DNA from: Asterella californica | Taxonomy: Eukaryota > Streptophyta > Marchantiopsida > Marchantiales > Aytoniaceae | Direction: 5' to 3' | DNA: 64,000 nucleotides | Assembly (NCBI GenBank): GCA_036924285.1 | Contig: JAYKYS010000015.1 | Location: forward strand, 6,386,001-6,450,000 | Part shown: positions 45,240 through 58,461 of the stretch, piece after piece | How the letters are laid out: every line of letters begins with the position of its first letter | How positions within the stretch are numbered: the stretch's first letter is position 1 | The notes under the pieces: model-generated | What the model was told of the DNA's origin: nothing | The model's input: only the letters and a program-made list of their open reading frames with translations | The model's database searches: none | Translations under genes and position numbers: made by a program

Positions 45240-47999
45240 GGACTTCAAGGAGGTCACTACTTTTATCCTCCCAAAAGCATCGGGACACTGCATGGTGGGT
45301 AGTTTTTCTGGGGCGCCTTAGACAGCATTAAACAAGATAAACTAAAACGACAGCTGCTAGGTGTAATGAGCACTTTCGACACATGCAAGTAGCAGAAGAA
45401 GGGGTGAGATGTCCTCTTGCTGGGGTGCCCAAGTAAGCTAACTCGGTGTGGACGTATGCGTGGAAGAAGGCGCCTCAGTTGACGACCTCTCCTGCCCAAA
45501 CAGCTTCCAAGAACTCCACATCCTAGTCTCTGAGGTATCTGACCTTCTGAGCCTTTCCCTTGGAAAAAGGTGAAGGTACAGCTTCCGCAGAAGACGCTTC
45601 TTCGACTCTTGGTAGGCTTCCACCTTCCATCCATTCCTCTTCTGTCGATCTTCCAGAAAGAGACAAGTAATACTCTCAAGTACATGTCATTTCTCTGAAA
45701 TGATTGTGAGAATCTTCTCCTTCTCCAACTCATAATTGCAGTTCTCTGATTCATGTCGGTGGAAAGCTCTATGCCACCATTGCACCGTCTACAAGGATGG
45801 TCTTCCTCTGACGACCCCTGCCTTGACAGGTACAAGGATGGTCTTCCTCTGACGACCCCTGCCTTGACAGGTACATGGTTTCACGAGGTAGTGCTGCCCA
45901 TACCTCTTCCAGCAAACTCGGTCGGCGAGGTTCCAATCCCCTGTGAAGAAGTCGAGATCCAACTCCTTGATGAACGGTTTGGCCGCGATCAGCTCCACTT
46001 GTGGTAACACCAACCCTCGAGGATGCATCGACATTTTGAGCTTCTGTTACACTATTCCACACATATTTGCTATGAGCTTAAAGCTCAATCCTCACAATCC
46101 ACCTGCCACTCTCAGAAGATGAATTTAGTTTTCCAGAAGACAGCTATTCTGTCTTCTAGAATTCTAACAGTGCTTCCTAAGTGCATCACGTCTTTCAATC
46201 TATATCTAAGCAATCTTAACTAAGCAAGGCATCTCATGGATTCTTAAGAAGACAATCCATCTTACAATTCATCATACTTCTTACAGAAGATAAAGAGGTA
46301 CGTGAGAAGCGAAGTCTGTGAATCGATCAAAAGAAGGTTGAGGACTCCTACGATGACAGTAATCTCCAAGAAGACTCTCGGGACAGCTTCTGATTAACTG
46401 ACGTCTTCAGAAGACTTCTCGCATCTAGACTTCTCATCACTGGTCTCACATGTCTTCGGCTTTTTACACGCAGTCTAGCCTCACAACGGACACGGAACAT
46501 TCGCACTATGTCTTTCGACCTCTCACCTCGCGTACACTCTCAGAAGAAGCTTGGTGCGTGAAAGAAAGACATGACTCTTGACATTGCTCTCCGGATGTTG
46601 CCAACAAGTCTTCTCACAACTCTCATCTAAAGTTCGGGAAGAAGAAGGAACATGCTGCTATGGGTCAAACAGAAGAGACCCTTGGAGGACCCTCACATCT
46701 TCTCGCGCATTCTGCCAACCTTCTAGCTCTCTAGGAAGATGTGGATTTGAGACGTCATGAAGCTTGGAAGACACTGGTCCGATTCTCAATTTCCTGCTTC
46801 TCGAAATAAACATCAACTCTCGGTTTCACTCTAGATTCACATCAAGCTTCTCAATTCAATTCCAATCTTATCCAAACTACTTGATGTGAATTTCAAACAT
46901 TCGGCTTCTGGAAATGTCCATACATTCAAACCAGTCTTGTGTCCATGGATTTTGGGATAGAAGCACAGTAGGGTAGGAAAATTGATAGACAGAACAAAGA
47001 ATTTTGGAACAGGACGAAGAAGAAGCTTAATTTTGATTCTTCGAGAAGAGATTGGGAAGAGGGCTGTCAAAAATTGGACAGCGCTTCCGCGTCCAGTTCT
47101 CTCAGACAAAATTTAAGAGAAGGGGAGGGATCGATAGGCTTCCTGCAAACAATCAGGAAGCGTGGAAACACAGGAATAGAAGAGCGGAAGCGATGAGAAA
47201 GAGAAAAAAAGCGAGAAGAACCTCAGTACTGCGCTTCCAATGCGTTACGCTTCTGTTTCACTTCTTCAGATGTCTTCTACGTACTTAAGTGATTTGATTC
47301 TACTCTCGATGTCTTCGCCTTGCCACGATCTTGCTTCTAGCTTCGACTTTGAGCGGCTGTAACTTTGCTTCTACAATCAATTTCGAGTTGCTGCGATCCT
47401 GCTTCCAATCCTCGAATCCTTTCTTTGATTCGCAATCTAAGCTTCGATTCTGTTGGATTCCTGCCTCCTTCTATCTCGAGTGCGCTTTCAGCTAGAAGAC
47501 GTCCACTCTCAGTCTCTCACTGCAATTCACTTCTGCGCGCGTTTCTGATGTCCTTCTCAATTTGAATTGAATAGAGAAGCAGAAAAGAAATCTATGGTGA
47601 TGTTGCGTCTTTTCTCTTGACTTCCTTGTCTACTCTTTCGCGTTTAGATAATTGCTCGATCGACCCTAGTCCTACCTACTGCAGTAGTGACTGTCCTTTA
47701 GGTATACCTAACCTCACTTAGTTGGTGCGCGGTTGGTACTTCTCGTAGTTACAGTCACCGTCTTCCTGAGAAGCACACTCTATCTTCTGGTTTCCATCTT
47801 CCAGAAGACGTCCATCTTCCTGCTTCGGAAGAAGTTGGCTTCTTCCCACGAATTCATCTTAATTTCATCTTCTTGGTAAGTAGGCATTGTGGGCACCACA
47901 CTAATCCATCTCAGCCGGTCCAATATGTCATCTTTTTTCTTTCCAAAGTTTTCAAATCTACTTCTAAACTAACCAACTATGTGTCAACTTTTGTACATC

Positions 48000-50900
48000 T
48001 CCTTCTAGTTCCGTTCGTGTGTAATGCTTCTAGCTCTTCCAAGCGTTGATGTTCGCCCTTCTTTGTTGTCTAATTTCCATCTCACCTTCTCTGAGTTTCT
48101 TCTTCATTTGCTGTCACTTGAGTTCCCAATGTACTCTACAATCTTCTGTTCTCAGCGCTGCTATAAGGTTGAGAGCTGCAGGCATTCAGACGGGACTTTT
48201 TGGTATGTTTCTTTCTACTGCTGCAAGTACCACCTTCCAAACGAAAGATAAAGAGGATGGGCTTGCCACCATGAATGAGTTATGGTCTTGCGTGTAACCA
48301 TTCTCCCCTGTTTGATATGTAAAGTATGTCTAGACAAGACTGATCCATCCTCAGTTCCACTGCGTGTTATCGAGTGAAGTAAGGTCCTCTCTTCGATGAA
48401 GTCAAACTCATGCAATCCCTAAATTCAAGCAGTTCTCCATTGCTTCACCAAGATTTAAAGAAGATTTCTAAAATATACAAGTTGCTTAAAAAAGTTAGAA
48501 AATTTAAACTCAGTCATTCGCTACCGAATTATTGAGTGAGATGTAGAGTAAAATCCAGTCATTCCAAGATCAAATGATTGATTTGGGCTCCAAAAATAGA
48601 AAAAATATATATCTATTTTATAGAAAAATAAATATAAGTTCTTTTATTGCTATAAATTCTGAAATGTTAAGTAAAAAAATCTAGTCATTTGTAAGATTCT
48701 TTCTTCTTTCTTCTTCTCTTCTCGATTCTCTCATTTCAGCCACTCCTCCTCTAGGCAGTCTCTCTTCTTCAATTCGTTGGGAGGGGTAATTGCATTTGTC
48801 GGTGCAATTCTTTGTGTTTTCTCTTTCCTTTGCTATGTATTTAGGTTCCTTCTCTATCTTCTTGCCTCGCGTTTATACCTCCATGGGTGATGCTAAAGTT
48901 TCCTCCTTGCTATGTCGATTCTTCCACAAATTGGTTCTTGGACACCAGCATGGACTCCCTGATAGGACTATTGTGTATTCCCTTCTCTTCTTACCCTATG
49001 GAGATAACTAGAATGGTATCAAGCCCCTAGAATCTGCACCCGTGGGTGTACCAGTTGGACCTGTGGTATCTGTGGTATCTGTCATGTAGCGACTGTAGTT
49101 AACAAAGTCTCTTCTTCTCGTGAAGATTAGTGATTTCTGCTAATGCGAAGAGAAATGTACTTAGTGACCCTTGCCCCTCAATCTCCAACAATGAGAGTGA
49201 GTTAAATACAAAGAGGACTGCTAATCCTCCATTTACATTCCAGACTCTGGCTGCTGCATTATCATTTTCAGTCTCCTCAGCTTTCTCTAGCATTCTAAAT
49301 GTGCTCGTTCTGATGCTGATCACGAAATTGATTTTCTACCACGAACCCACGCACTCTTACACTCACTCGCGAAGCTCCAGTTACCTGCTATGCCTCGCCA
49401 TGGACACAACCAGCTCTTCCTTACAGTACTTACCTGGACCCTCTCGCAGGCACAGTTTTTCTCCTCCCTCCAACATAGAAATTTCCAACCGGCTTTTATT
49501 TTGCCAACGTCTGACTGGTTGGCTTTCCCATCCATGTCAGTTTCATCTTCGCTTTCCGAGCTTTTGCCATTAATTCCGACAGGATATATAGAGGAACGGA
49601 AAGGAAAGACGGAAAGTGAAATGAAATGAAGCGAGTCTTGGTTGGCATGGACTGTAAATGTCTGGAACTGGTCCACGTTCGTTGACTATGTAGAAAACCA
49701 GAAAACGTTTGTCGGAAAAGGTTGTTCTCTTTTTCAGTGCACCTTTTCTCTCCCTCTGCACCGGGCGGATATATATCTTTTCCCCTACACTTCCGTTCCT
49801 TTACAGCAGATTATCAACTGGACATTGCACGTCATGCTTTCGAGGTTTCTTCTGACCATAGCAATCACTTCGACTTTCAACCTTTTCCTTACTCCCTCTC
49901 ATGATCTGTAACCACATTACTGTAATTCACTTTTCAAGTCTTGGTTGAGATCTATCTAAACTCATTTTCTTTCCAAATTATTCTAGTGTGAACTCCAGAC
50001 TCTGAAATATTGAGTCTTGGGGACGATTCTTGCTTCCAGCAGGATTCAGGACTCAAGTGCGACCACTCACTCGCGCGCTGCTGCTGCTGTAAACAGATGT
50101 CAAAATATCGTGAATCAATACCGTACCATATAATGAATACTTCAGTGTTAACACAGAGAAATAATTTGAAACACAAAAGATGCACCAAGGAAAAATGAGT
50201 AAGTGATGCAAAAAGCATCTAGAAACTCATCATTCGTAGAGATGAGTGCCATGTATGGAGACTGCGGGGACGTGGCAAGTAGTTGAGTGAGATACTGACG
50301 AGTGATAAAGTCATTTCCGTCTCGACTAGGAAGTATAAGGAACCTTTGTCGTAAACGATTCCCGTAACTCTCGTAAATCTTTTTACCGCAGAACTGAAAG
50401 TACAGTGACTAACAAGGTGATAAGCAATAACAAGTTAAGATTTTGAATGCATATAATCCACCTTTCTTCTTCCTTCCCTCAGCCAAAAGTCCATGTTGTA
50501 TGCATATTTATTTAGTCGTTACGAAACTAAGCTACTCCATTAGGGCTCCCATGGAATCCAGAAAAGTTGAGGTTTGATACAATGGATTTCCCCAAACATC
50601 TTCCGCTTCCTATCTTTGTTACCATTCTCTCCTCGCCATGAAAAGAATCCAAGGTTTCCAATCCTCCGAATAACCGAATTCGTTTCTTCTTCATTGCTTT
50701 CACATCTTTGCAGCCATGTTCTCATGAATGGCTTCTGTTTTCGCACTCTCAATCGCGCAAACTCTATCAACGACAAACTTTTGTTGTGTTGCACTGTCAG
50801 GACGAAAACATAGTCAAATCAAAAGCACACGATCAGATCTATGGACTCAAAGAACACTTAGATAGACTTCACTCTCCACGGAACTCGAAAATGCTCTCAG

Positions 50901-51460
50901 TAAATCGAAGATTCATTGTGAGAAAAAATGGTGATGGTCAGAGCATTCACACAACGTTAATATCTTGGACCGTATAAAATTACTCAGAAACTTTCGCATT
51001 CACAAAATTTAATCGAACACGGATAAGTATATAACACTCTCGAAAACCCGCGTGCCAAAAGTCCAATATACAAAGATAGTCGTTGAATGCTAGCCGACAG
51101 CTCGTTTCGTTTCCTAACTTTGACACGCACTAATAACTGAATCCCTGAATCATTCGTGGGCAGTATAACATGACGAGAAGGGTTTCTCATAAAACGCTCT
51201 TGCTTGACGACCTTCCTTTGGCCTTTTGCCTTTCTGTGCAGGGCAAACGAGAGAGTTTACCTTTCATGTTCTGTACTTCGCCGGTGTTAGTTACTAACAC
51301 AGAGCCCAACGAACGATACCCTCCTTAGGACGAGAACGGTAACTGATTGACGATGATTATGGATACTAGGGAGTAGGATTCTGCTAGCTGTAGGAAGAGA
51401 GGGTGTAGGGTTTAGACAAGGAGAAACACGCGACTCAATGAATAGCTAACGGAAAGACCC
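48000..51460. other. intergenic, possible retroelement fragments
   Basis: No gene supported. Near 49014 the motif TGGTATCAAGCCCC follows a T-rich stretch ending CCCTATGGAGATAACTAG; this resembles the LTR end and Met-tRNA primer site of a copia-type element, but no second LTR or coding region was found. From 50000 to 51400 only short frames occur. Confidence 0.35.
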
Positions 51461-51469
51461 CATCAAGCC

Positions 51470-51654
51470 TTACAAGGGAAAGAAGGACCAGAAGAACCAG
51501 AAGGGCCAAGCAACTAACGCCCAAGACAAGGTGGACTTGAAGATCATGCTTCCTGCTGAGCCGTGTTCGTCGTGGAACTCGTCCCCGTCGTCCGGCGGTG
51601 GTCGTTGTGAGGATTTTGACGCTCCTGGATTCTGGAGTCTCTGCTGAATGAAAT
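51470..51654 (-). CDS. possible last exon of a GPI-anchored protein
   Basis: On the minus strand an acceptor-like TTTCAG is followed at 51654 by an open frame ending at 51470. It reads a Pro/Asp-rich spacer (RPPPDDGDEFHDEHGS), a small-residue site (SAGS) and a hydrophobic, Trp/Phe-rich tail closing FFWSFFPL. That order fits the C-terminal GPI signal of plant surface proteins such as lipid-transfer-like or AGP-like proteins. GC content is higher than around it. Upstream exons should lie between 51.7 and 54 kb but I could not identify them; the 203-codon minus frame at 53374-52763 is a weak candidate. The start is unknown. Confidence 0.3.
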
Positions 51655-51659
51655 CTGAA

Positions 51660-54600
51660 ACTTAGCCCGTGATTATCCAGTCCCAGATAAGGGAAACTTT
51701 AGTAGTGCGAGTGAGAGGGAAACACGACGACGTGGAAGAAGGAAGAAAAGAAGCCCTAAACTCGCATGCTGACTGGCATCGATTTGTGTCATAAATTTAC
51801 AACTTTATAGTCACAACCTGCGGCGGACTGCACCAGTTGTTGGCCACCGGACGTTTTGTACTCGATACGGTACGGAATTGCGAGTCATGTTTGTCAGAGC
51901 TGGTGATGGAAAGCAATGCTCACGTCTCTACTCTCGACATGATGATTTCTCTGTGAGATTTCAGGTGGAACGACAAGTGGAAAGGGCTCCGCTCTGCAGA
52001 CTGACTATCATACCTCTCAGAGATGTCCGTTGGTACGTTGCGGCCAAATTATGCACTGCAGGCTGTTGATCTGCTATTCCTCGCAGCGGATTGGAGGCTA
52101 GCATTACCTTTAGCCTATATTCTCGTGCCTGGTGTAACGTGCGGCAGAACAAAACGTCCTGCTCGGTCGATTATTGAGATTTTCATGAGGGTAGCGAGTC
52201 CAAGTTCGTGGAGGCACGACAAGCCATCCAGGAAACCATCGATCGACAATCGACGCTCAGACACCTAAAGCCGGAAGGAGAAAACTGAGGTCAAGCAGCT
52301 CAGCGGACTTTGTTAAAAACGAAATCGGATCTGCATCACTGAAGCTTTTTCATGGCCGAATAATGTCATAGTGGAACTCTCGACTCTAAGTGGCTGAGAG
52401 ATTCTCCAGAGTAGAAGAGGGACATTTAGGGTAGTCCGGCTAGAGCTAGCAGGAGCACTGAGTCACCAATCTCAGGATGCCGCAGCGGTGTACTATGCAT
52501 AGCTGCCAGACGTCTAGTCTCCTCGCTGGAACTTAATCTGGCCCGATATTCAGTAGAGACTAGAGCACTGGCAGCCAGCTAATCGTCTCAAAGATCGCCT
52601 GAAAGTCACTTCTTCCATCTTGGCCCCAAACTCTTCAAGCCGCAGATAATTCAGAAAGCCAGCATGCGCTCCGAGCACAAAAACTGTAAACGGTCGGAGG
52701 AACTTCCTGAAGCACAAGCCGATAGCTTATGAGGTTTGTGCAGTCCCACGTGAGACACGGCATCAGAATGGCCAGATAGACACTGAAGACCCGGCTCTCA
52801 ACTGGATTCTCCAAAGTCCAAAGTCCAGAGTCCAAAGTCCCTGGACTCTGGTCTGGAAATCAGCCGACCTGTCAGAGAAAAACACGAGATTCTTGCTATT
52901 AGGTTCTGTGGAGTTTAACTGACGCCTACGATAGTGGTGCAGAAAAAGAAGTTCCGGAATCCAAACTCTAAGCGAAGCAAAGCTAGAAACAGCTTCTAAA
53001 GCTTCGATGAAATCGAGGCTCGGTCGCAAAATATAGTGAACAAAGAAAGTAGTTTCGAAACACCTCCGAGAACTGGACTGGCTTGTTTTCCGTACTGGAG
53101 CAGAAAACAATCTTGGAGGCCAAAGAGAAAGAGAGACGAAGCCATTCCGAAGAGGAATGTTCTCAAACTTGTACCTTATGACGATGTTAATCAAGGTGAA
53201 TCCAAATCCAGGCATGAGCTGGGGGACGGGCTTCATTTCAACGATAACACCGTCATTCGGCGCATAAGTTGATGACAAAAGAATGTTGATACCGAGGACT
53301 ATCTTCGATTGAATCAACTCTCTGCTAAACTTGTACTTTCGAACGTTTACAATCTCAGAAGTAAAACGAAACACGAGAAAACGCTGACATTCGACGAGGC
53401 TGAGGTCCCGCGGAAAGTCGACGGACGAGACAGATGGGGGGAGCGGACGGACCCACCTGTACCCTCGATTCTCGAATCGTCCTCTCGCTGGGAACGGAGG
53501 AAATCGTCCAGCTGCTCACGAGCTACGGACTCAGTTTGAGGTGTCACTTTCACTTTGGCTTACGTCAGCCATTTGATCGCGGAGTCCCACACCTACCTAT
53601 GTCTCGCTTGAATCTCCAGTGTAACATGCAGGCGCCGCTGCCGATGTAAAGCTTGGCTGTCAGTTCATTTGTTGGGAGTGGAACGGCTGCTGCTTTTTTG
53701 TCCGCTCTAGGTCTCGAGTCGCGACCTCTACAGAAGTAATTTTCCCGAGTGAGTAGTTCACTGTGCCTGCTAGCTTCTTTCAACCCTACCCTACTAGGGG
53801 TGTTATATGTTGGAATCTTGACGGAAGAATTTTCCCTAGGGTATGAAGTTACACCTAGTGCCAGGTTTCATGCCGCTGGCATTTTCTTCTTGCCGGTGAG
53901 CTGTAGCGGTCATAAGTTTAAATTCTTCTATTCTCTACAGACACTAATTAATGATAGAAATCTAAACTAAACTAACATCAGAAAAACTCTGATTTCAATA
54001 ATCAACTCACAATAACATTTCACGTGAGAAAGAATGTATATAAAAATATTTAACTTTTTTTACTCAATATGAATATATTCTACACAAAATCTATAAACTC
54101 AAACGCTTTGATATCTTCGATAGATCTCCTGCTCTAATCATCTCAATGTAAAGAGTATTCTTTTTTTTCTTTATCTTTTTTTCTCTAGATTCTTTTTCAC
54201 TATTCTCTTCTCTGTTAAGGATGCTATCCGATAATCCAAAAATACTTTTCTATATTCTGACTTGTCTTTCGGACTGTCCTCATAAGCAGTAAGAACGTTC
54301 ACTCTCCTTCTTGATCATGTTGATGATCTGCAACTAGTGGACTATAATTGGGTCGATTCAAAACTAAACTAAAACATAATTATCAAGCTGTTCTTCGTTT
54401 CGTGTATACTCTTCTAGAATGGCACTCCCTAAGTCTTCACGAGTGATCTAGGAATCATGTCCCAAGTCTTCATCAGTTCTCTCGATTCTCCAACTTGTTC
54501 AGAATCTTCGTCTCTATCCAAATGGGTGACTTCCTCGGATCTGCATTGAGAATCAAGGTCCACCACATCTTCTTCTTGACCAGATAAACCCAAACATGAT

Positions 54601-57600
54601 ATCGCAGTAGGCTCTGTGTTAGCTTTTGATCCAAAATCTACATTCATACGCTCAACATGAGAGCATCTAGCATTCCACTTGACTTCTAAAGTGATCCCCA
54701 ACATTCATCTCAGCTTCAGACACTCCCCCCCCCCCTATTGTCTTTTAACTGCCTGGCTTTTTTCTACGTATCTACGTATCGCTCAAAATGTTCCTTCAAT
54801 TCTTCTCCAGTATCACAAGAAACCTATCTCGTCTTGAAAGTTGAACGTCATGTCAAACATCGACCTCCCCCAATCTTCATTTTCCTTCCTGCTCCATGCA
54901 GTGAGATCTCATGGATCTCAAGATCTTGAAGATAAATCACGATTTTCTCGTAATCCTGGTCTACCAAATGAATGTGTTTCTTCTTAGCTACTTCTACCAC
55001 AGATGCGGTTCGTGACATGAATAAGCAACGAGATGTAAACAAGACTTTTATATGGCCCAAAAACTATTATATAACGTGATTTATTGTGAAAGGCACTATA
55101 AACAATTAATACCTTAGTCACAAACCATCAGTAATAAACATCGTTATCATTTTGAGAAAGAACATCTAGTAGATGTAAGTAATTCAAATAAATGATCGAA
55201 TACAATTACTATTAGTGCTACTCAAATCTAGCTTTTATGGCTTTACAGTCATCGTCGTAAGAACTTTTACATCAAGTAGACGTATCACTTATGTACCACC
55301 AACAGAGGTGGTACATAAACTTTTTACGTCTTCAGACGTAACTTCTTTAAAGTTTATTGTCCTGTAAACTAAACACCATAAATGATGATACTTTATGTAA
55401 TTAATAAATGATAAATGATATTATTTGTCCCTTGAGGTCTTCGAGGACCATGAGACTGTCTATATGAGTCCATCACAGCGGGACTCGGACCAGAAGTTTC
55501 ATTAACAATTTGAAGCAACTTCCAACCGTACCCACAAGAGATTAAACCCACGATTTTTCTCTTAGAGGACTCTAGGCTAAACCACTTGGGACACCGATCT
55601 TCGTTCATATAACTACTCAGTGTGAAAGATCCAATCAGAGATTTCAAATACTACTATTAATAATAATAATAAAATATTAATACTCGAAAACATTTATACA
55701 GCGTTCCGCACTGTGTTTACGTTTAGGTTTGAATCGATGTGATTAATTTAACTGTAAACATAAAAAGTTTTATGGTGCACTCTCACACCTAAGTTTTAAA
55801 ATTCGTAAATCCACTCATGAAGTACTTTACGTATGTTTACGTAACTCCTGGAGCAGATTTTACGGTTTCAGATTCTAGCTGCCTTATTAGCATAGGATTT
55901 TTCACTTTGATATCTTATTATAAATATGAAAACATGATATAATATTTTTGGTAAGATTTGATTCTTTTACTTTTACCCGAAGTTGATCTATCATGCATAT
56001 AAAGTAAAAGAAAAGCGGCGCGCGCTCGTTCCCCTCTGAAGGGGTGGTCTACGAGGTTTCTAGACGTTTATGTGCAGTCACTTTTGCTGTCCGCCAGTGT
56101 CCAAAGCTCCGCTCCGTTTCTTGCTTCCGAAAACTTGTCAAACACTTTATGGCGCATGGTCCGTATATGGGGCTCCTGTGGTCCCTGTCTGTGACTCGGG
56201 ACTTACTTGTGGTCGTGCCGTCCAGTTTCACGGCACGATCCCTACTTTTCTGGATGCGGTAAGATGACGGTGACAACGGTGACCTTTCATGTCGTACTGT
56301 AAATGCCCGTATTGTCCTTGCAAATCCGACACGAACAACGTCGCGCTACTACTGTACTGTTCTGATTATTACACTACGCTCTGCTCCTCCTTCTTTTCGC
56401 ACTCTGGCTGTTTTACATATATCCAGACTTGTAGTAGTTCAATTAAAGGTATTGCCAATCATGATTCGTAAGGTAACAAGCGAGCCTGCTGTAAGAGATC
56501 AGATGCAAATCATTCCTCTAGAGTGGATATTAGTATGACTAGCATAGAGTGACAAAGTTAGTTACGTAAATAAATCTTGCACGACACCATGGACTCCAAG
56601 AAAGCCTTCACATGAATTCACAAGCAAGTCGCATCAGCTTGAAAGACAGATTGTGAAACAAGTGAACAGCAAAAAAGCAATTTTCGAGATTTTACGGTTG
56701 TCTAAAATGACTATACAACGACAGAGATATCTCAAGTATATCTACGCTAAGGATCTGATAAGTGTCCAATTATCAGTCATATTATACTTTTCGCTAGCTA
56801 CAAAGGCTCATTCATGGTGGCTACTTGGGGACAAATCATATATTCTACTGCCAGTTTCCAAACTTCCCTCGGCCCCTGAGTGTCATGTGCCACCGCAGCC
56901 ACTGCTGTGATAAATGTATGACCTAGACTTACATACAGAGTAGTAATCGATTTTCACTTTTTAGCTATCTGTTGTGGGCCAGAAGCTAGGTTGCTTTGTA
57001 CTTTGTGGAATAAAAGTTAAATCAACACTGTGACAAGAATTCTGATTCTGGGAATATTGACTTGTTCTTGACGTCTCTATACTCGAGTAGACTACCCATA
57101 GATCTCTGTCCTCGTTCAAGCTTCAATTGGGCGAGAACCCCAAGGGTAATCTGGTCCAGGACTTTTTAACTTGAATCAGCTGCACAAATGGCAGCTTTTC
57201 TGCATGATGGATGTTGTGTAAGCCTGTGCCAGTTCATTTCTGATTATTCTGGACAATGTCATCCTGTTTTTGGGTCCTGGGATTCAATTATAATACTGAA
57301 TCTTGTTTTAACTTGATACAGGACTTCCCTCCTTGTGGTGTTTTCAGCTCAATGGATCTGTAAATGATGAGTAGTAAGAGACTAAGCTCACAAGCTCATT
57401 CGTTCACAGCAATAGTTGCTTTCCTGATCGCGGGATATATTCAAGATCTCTCGATCGATCCATAAGACTCCCAAGAAGATGTGTTGATAGTCGGAGGTAA
57501 AACCGGTCGAGCTTTTTGAGAGCCAAGCAGATAATTCACTCCACTGAACTGACTTAAGCTTCTTGCTCCTTCAACTGAGTAGGAATTATGCTATGCTTGT

Positions 57601-58060
57601 TACGCAGGAGGGAGTTTACTCGTCAGCTGAAATGACTCAGAGATAATTCTAGCCAGCTTTCTGCAGCTGGCCCTGAGGCACTCCTCCCACTTCTCCGCTG
57701 TTGCAGTGCTGCTGGTCGAGTGGCCCGGCCCACCGTTACCTTACCTACGACAACTACAGCTGCAGGACATCAATGGTACGTACTCGAAAGCCTGCAACTT
57801 GAAGCCCGAGCCAGTGCATGTACGATATATTGCGTCCAGGTGGGCTACTTTGTGTGTTGCAATCATTCTTTCATCTAAAATGGCTCAATCTCCAATCTAC
57901 GTAGAGGTTAAGGTGCAAGCATTAAGGTTTCCTTGACTGGGAACCTCTGCCGTACCTGCTCCTGTAATTGTTTTAATGTGTACGAAGGAATAAGTTCCTC
58001 ATCATGGAAAACATCTCAATCTTCATCTACCTTTCGAAAGCTAGAATGATGTCACAGCTG
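51660..58060. other. intergenic or unresolved, no firm gene
   Basis: A minus frame of 203 codons (53374-52763) has no recognisable motif. Other contents: a small run of TCCAAAGTCC repeats at 52810-52845, an 11-base C run at 54725-54735, AT-rich DNA at 53950-54420 and 55040-56000, and a 12-bp hairpin at 55289-55318. Confidence 0.35.
55289..55318. repeat. 12-bp perfect inverted repeat, 6-base loop
   Basis: TTATGTACCACC (55289-55300), loop AACAGA, exact complement 55307-55318, in AT-rich DNA. Confidence 0.65.
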
Positions 58061-58073
58061 ACTGATACCGGAG

Positions 58074-58081
58074 TATATATA
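58074..58081 (+). promoter_or_regulatory. possible TATA box of the NPF gene
   Basis: TATATATA about 380 bp upstream of the ATG at 58462. The distance implies a long leader; no other good candidate is closer. Confidence 0.4.
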
Positions 58082-58461
58082 GATTCTCTCTCGAGCTACG
58101 ATATGGAGAGAAGTAGTTGGTACAAGGAACAAGAGCCTCCGAACCACTGCAGAACATGATGGTTGATTAAGCTGTCGCTGGTTTCGTCTGCTGGAATTCC
58201 GAATACCACATACACACACATGACGGTCACACTGATTCCTGCTTGTTCGTCAAGACATCTATCTGTTGTACATGACTTCACGGTATAGTCATACGTGCTG
58301 TTGAACCTCTTCATGATCATTAGAATCGGGTTGTAACCATCGAAGATCTGTTCAGTTGCAACTGCGCATACTTTGCATGTGAGGATGAGAAGTTTCCAGC
58401 AAGTGTTGTTTGACGAGCTGAGGGTTGTTGAGATATGCTGACTGCAACGATTTGTTGACCA

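Larger units (their letters stand above)
42800..48000. other. CTTCT/GAAGA-rich block with TTCnnGAA words
   Basis: For about 5 kb the words CTTCC, CTTCT, CCAGAAGAC and TCTTCTGG recur far above the surroundings, for example at 42910, 43647, 46130 and 47801. A 36-bp tandem pair (CTTGAGAAGAAG-TACATTG) is at about 43587-43645 and a 43-bp pair (ACAAGGATGGTCTTCCTCTG) at about 45791-45873. The block is not one open frame. It may be the body of a degraded retroelement. Confidence 0.5.

Noticed and set aside
49014..49030. Copia element called from a Met-tRNA-like primer site
   Set aside because: Only the primer-like word and an LTR-like end were seen; no second LTR, target duplication or coding region.
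49130..49911. Overlapping frames of 80-147 codons
   Set aside because: Both strands and several frames are open in low-complexity C/T-rich DNA; no domain recognised.
52763..53374. 203-codon minus-strand frame as a firm gene
   Set aside because: No domain, and the end consists of short TCCAAAGTCC repeats. Kept only as a weak candidate for an upstream exon of the GPI tail.
54725..54735. 11-base C run as a functional site
   Set aside because: Most simply a homopolymer, possibly with uncertain length from sequencing.
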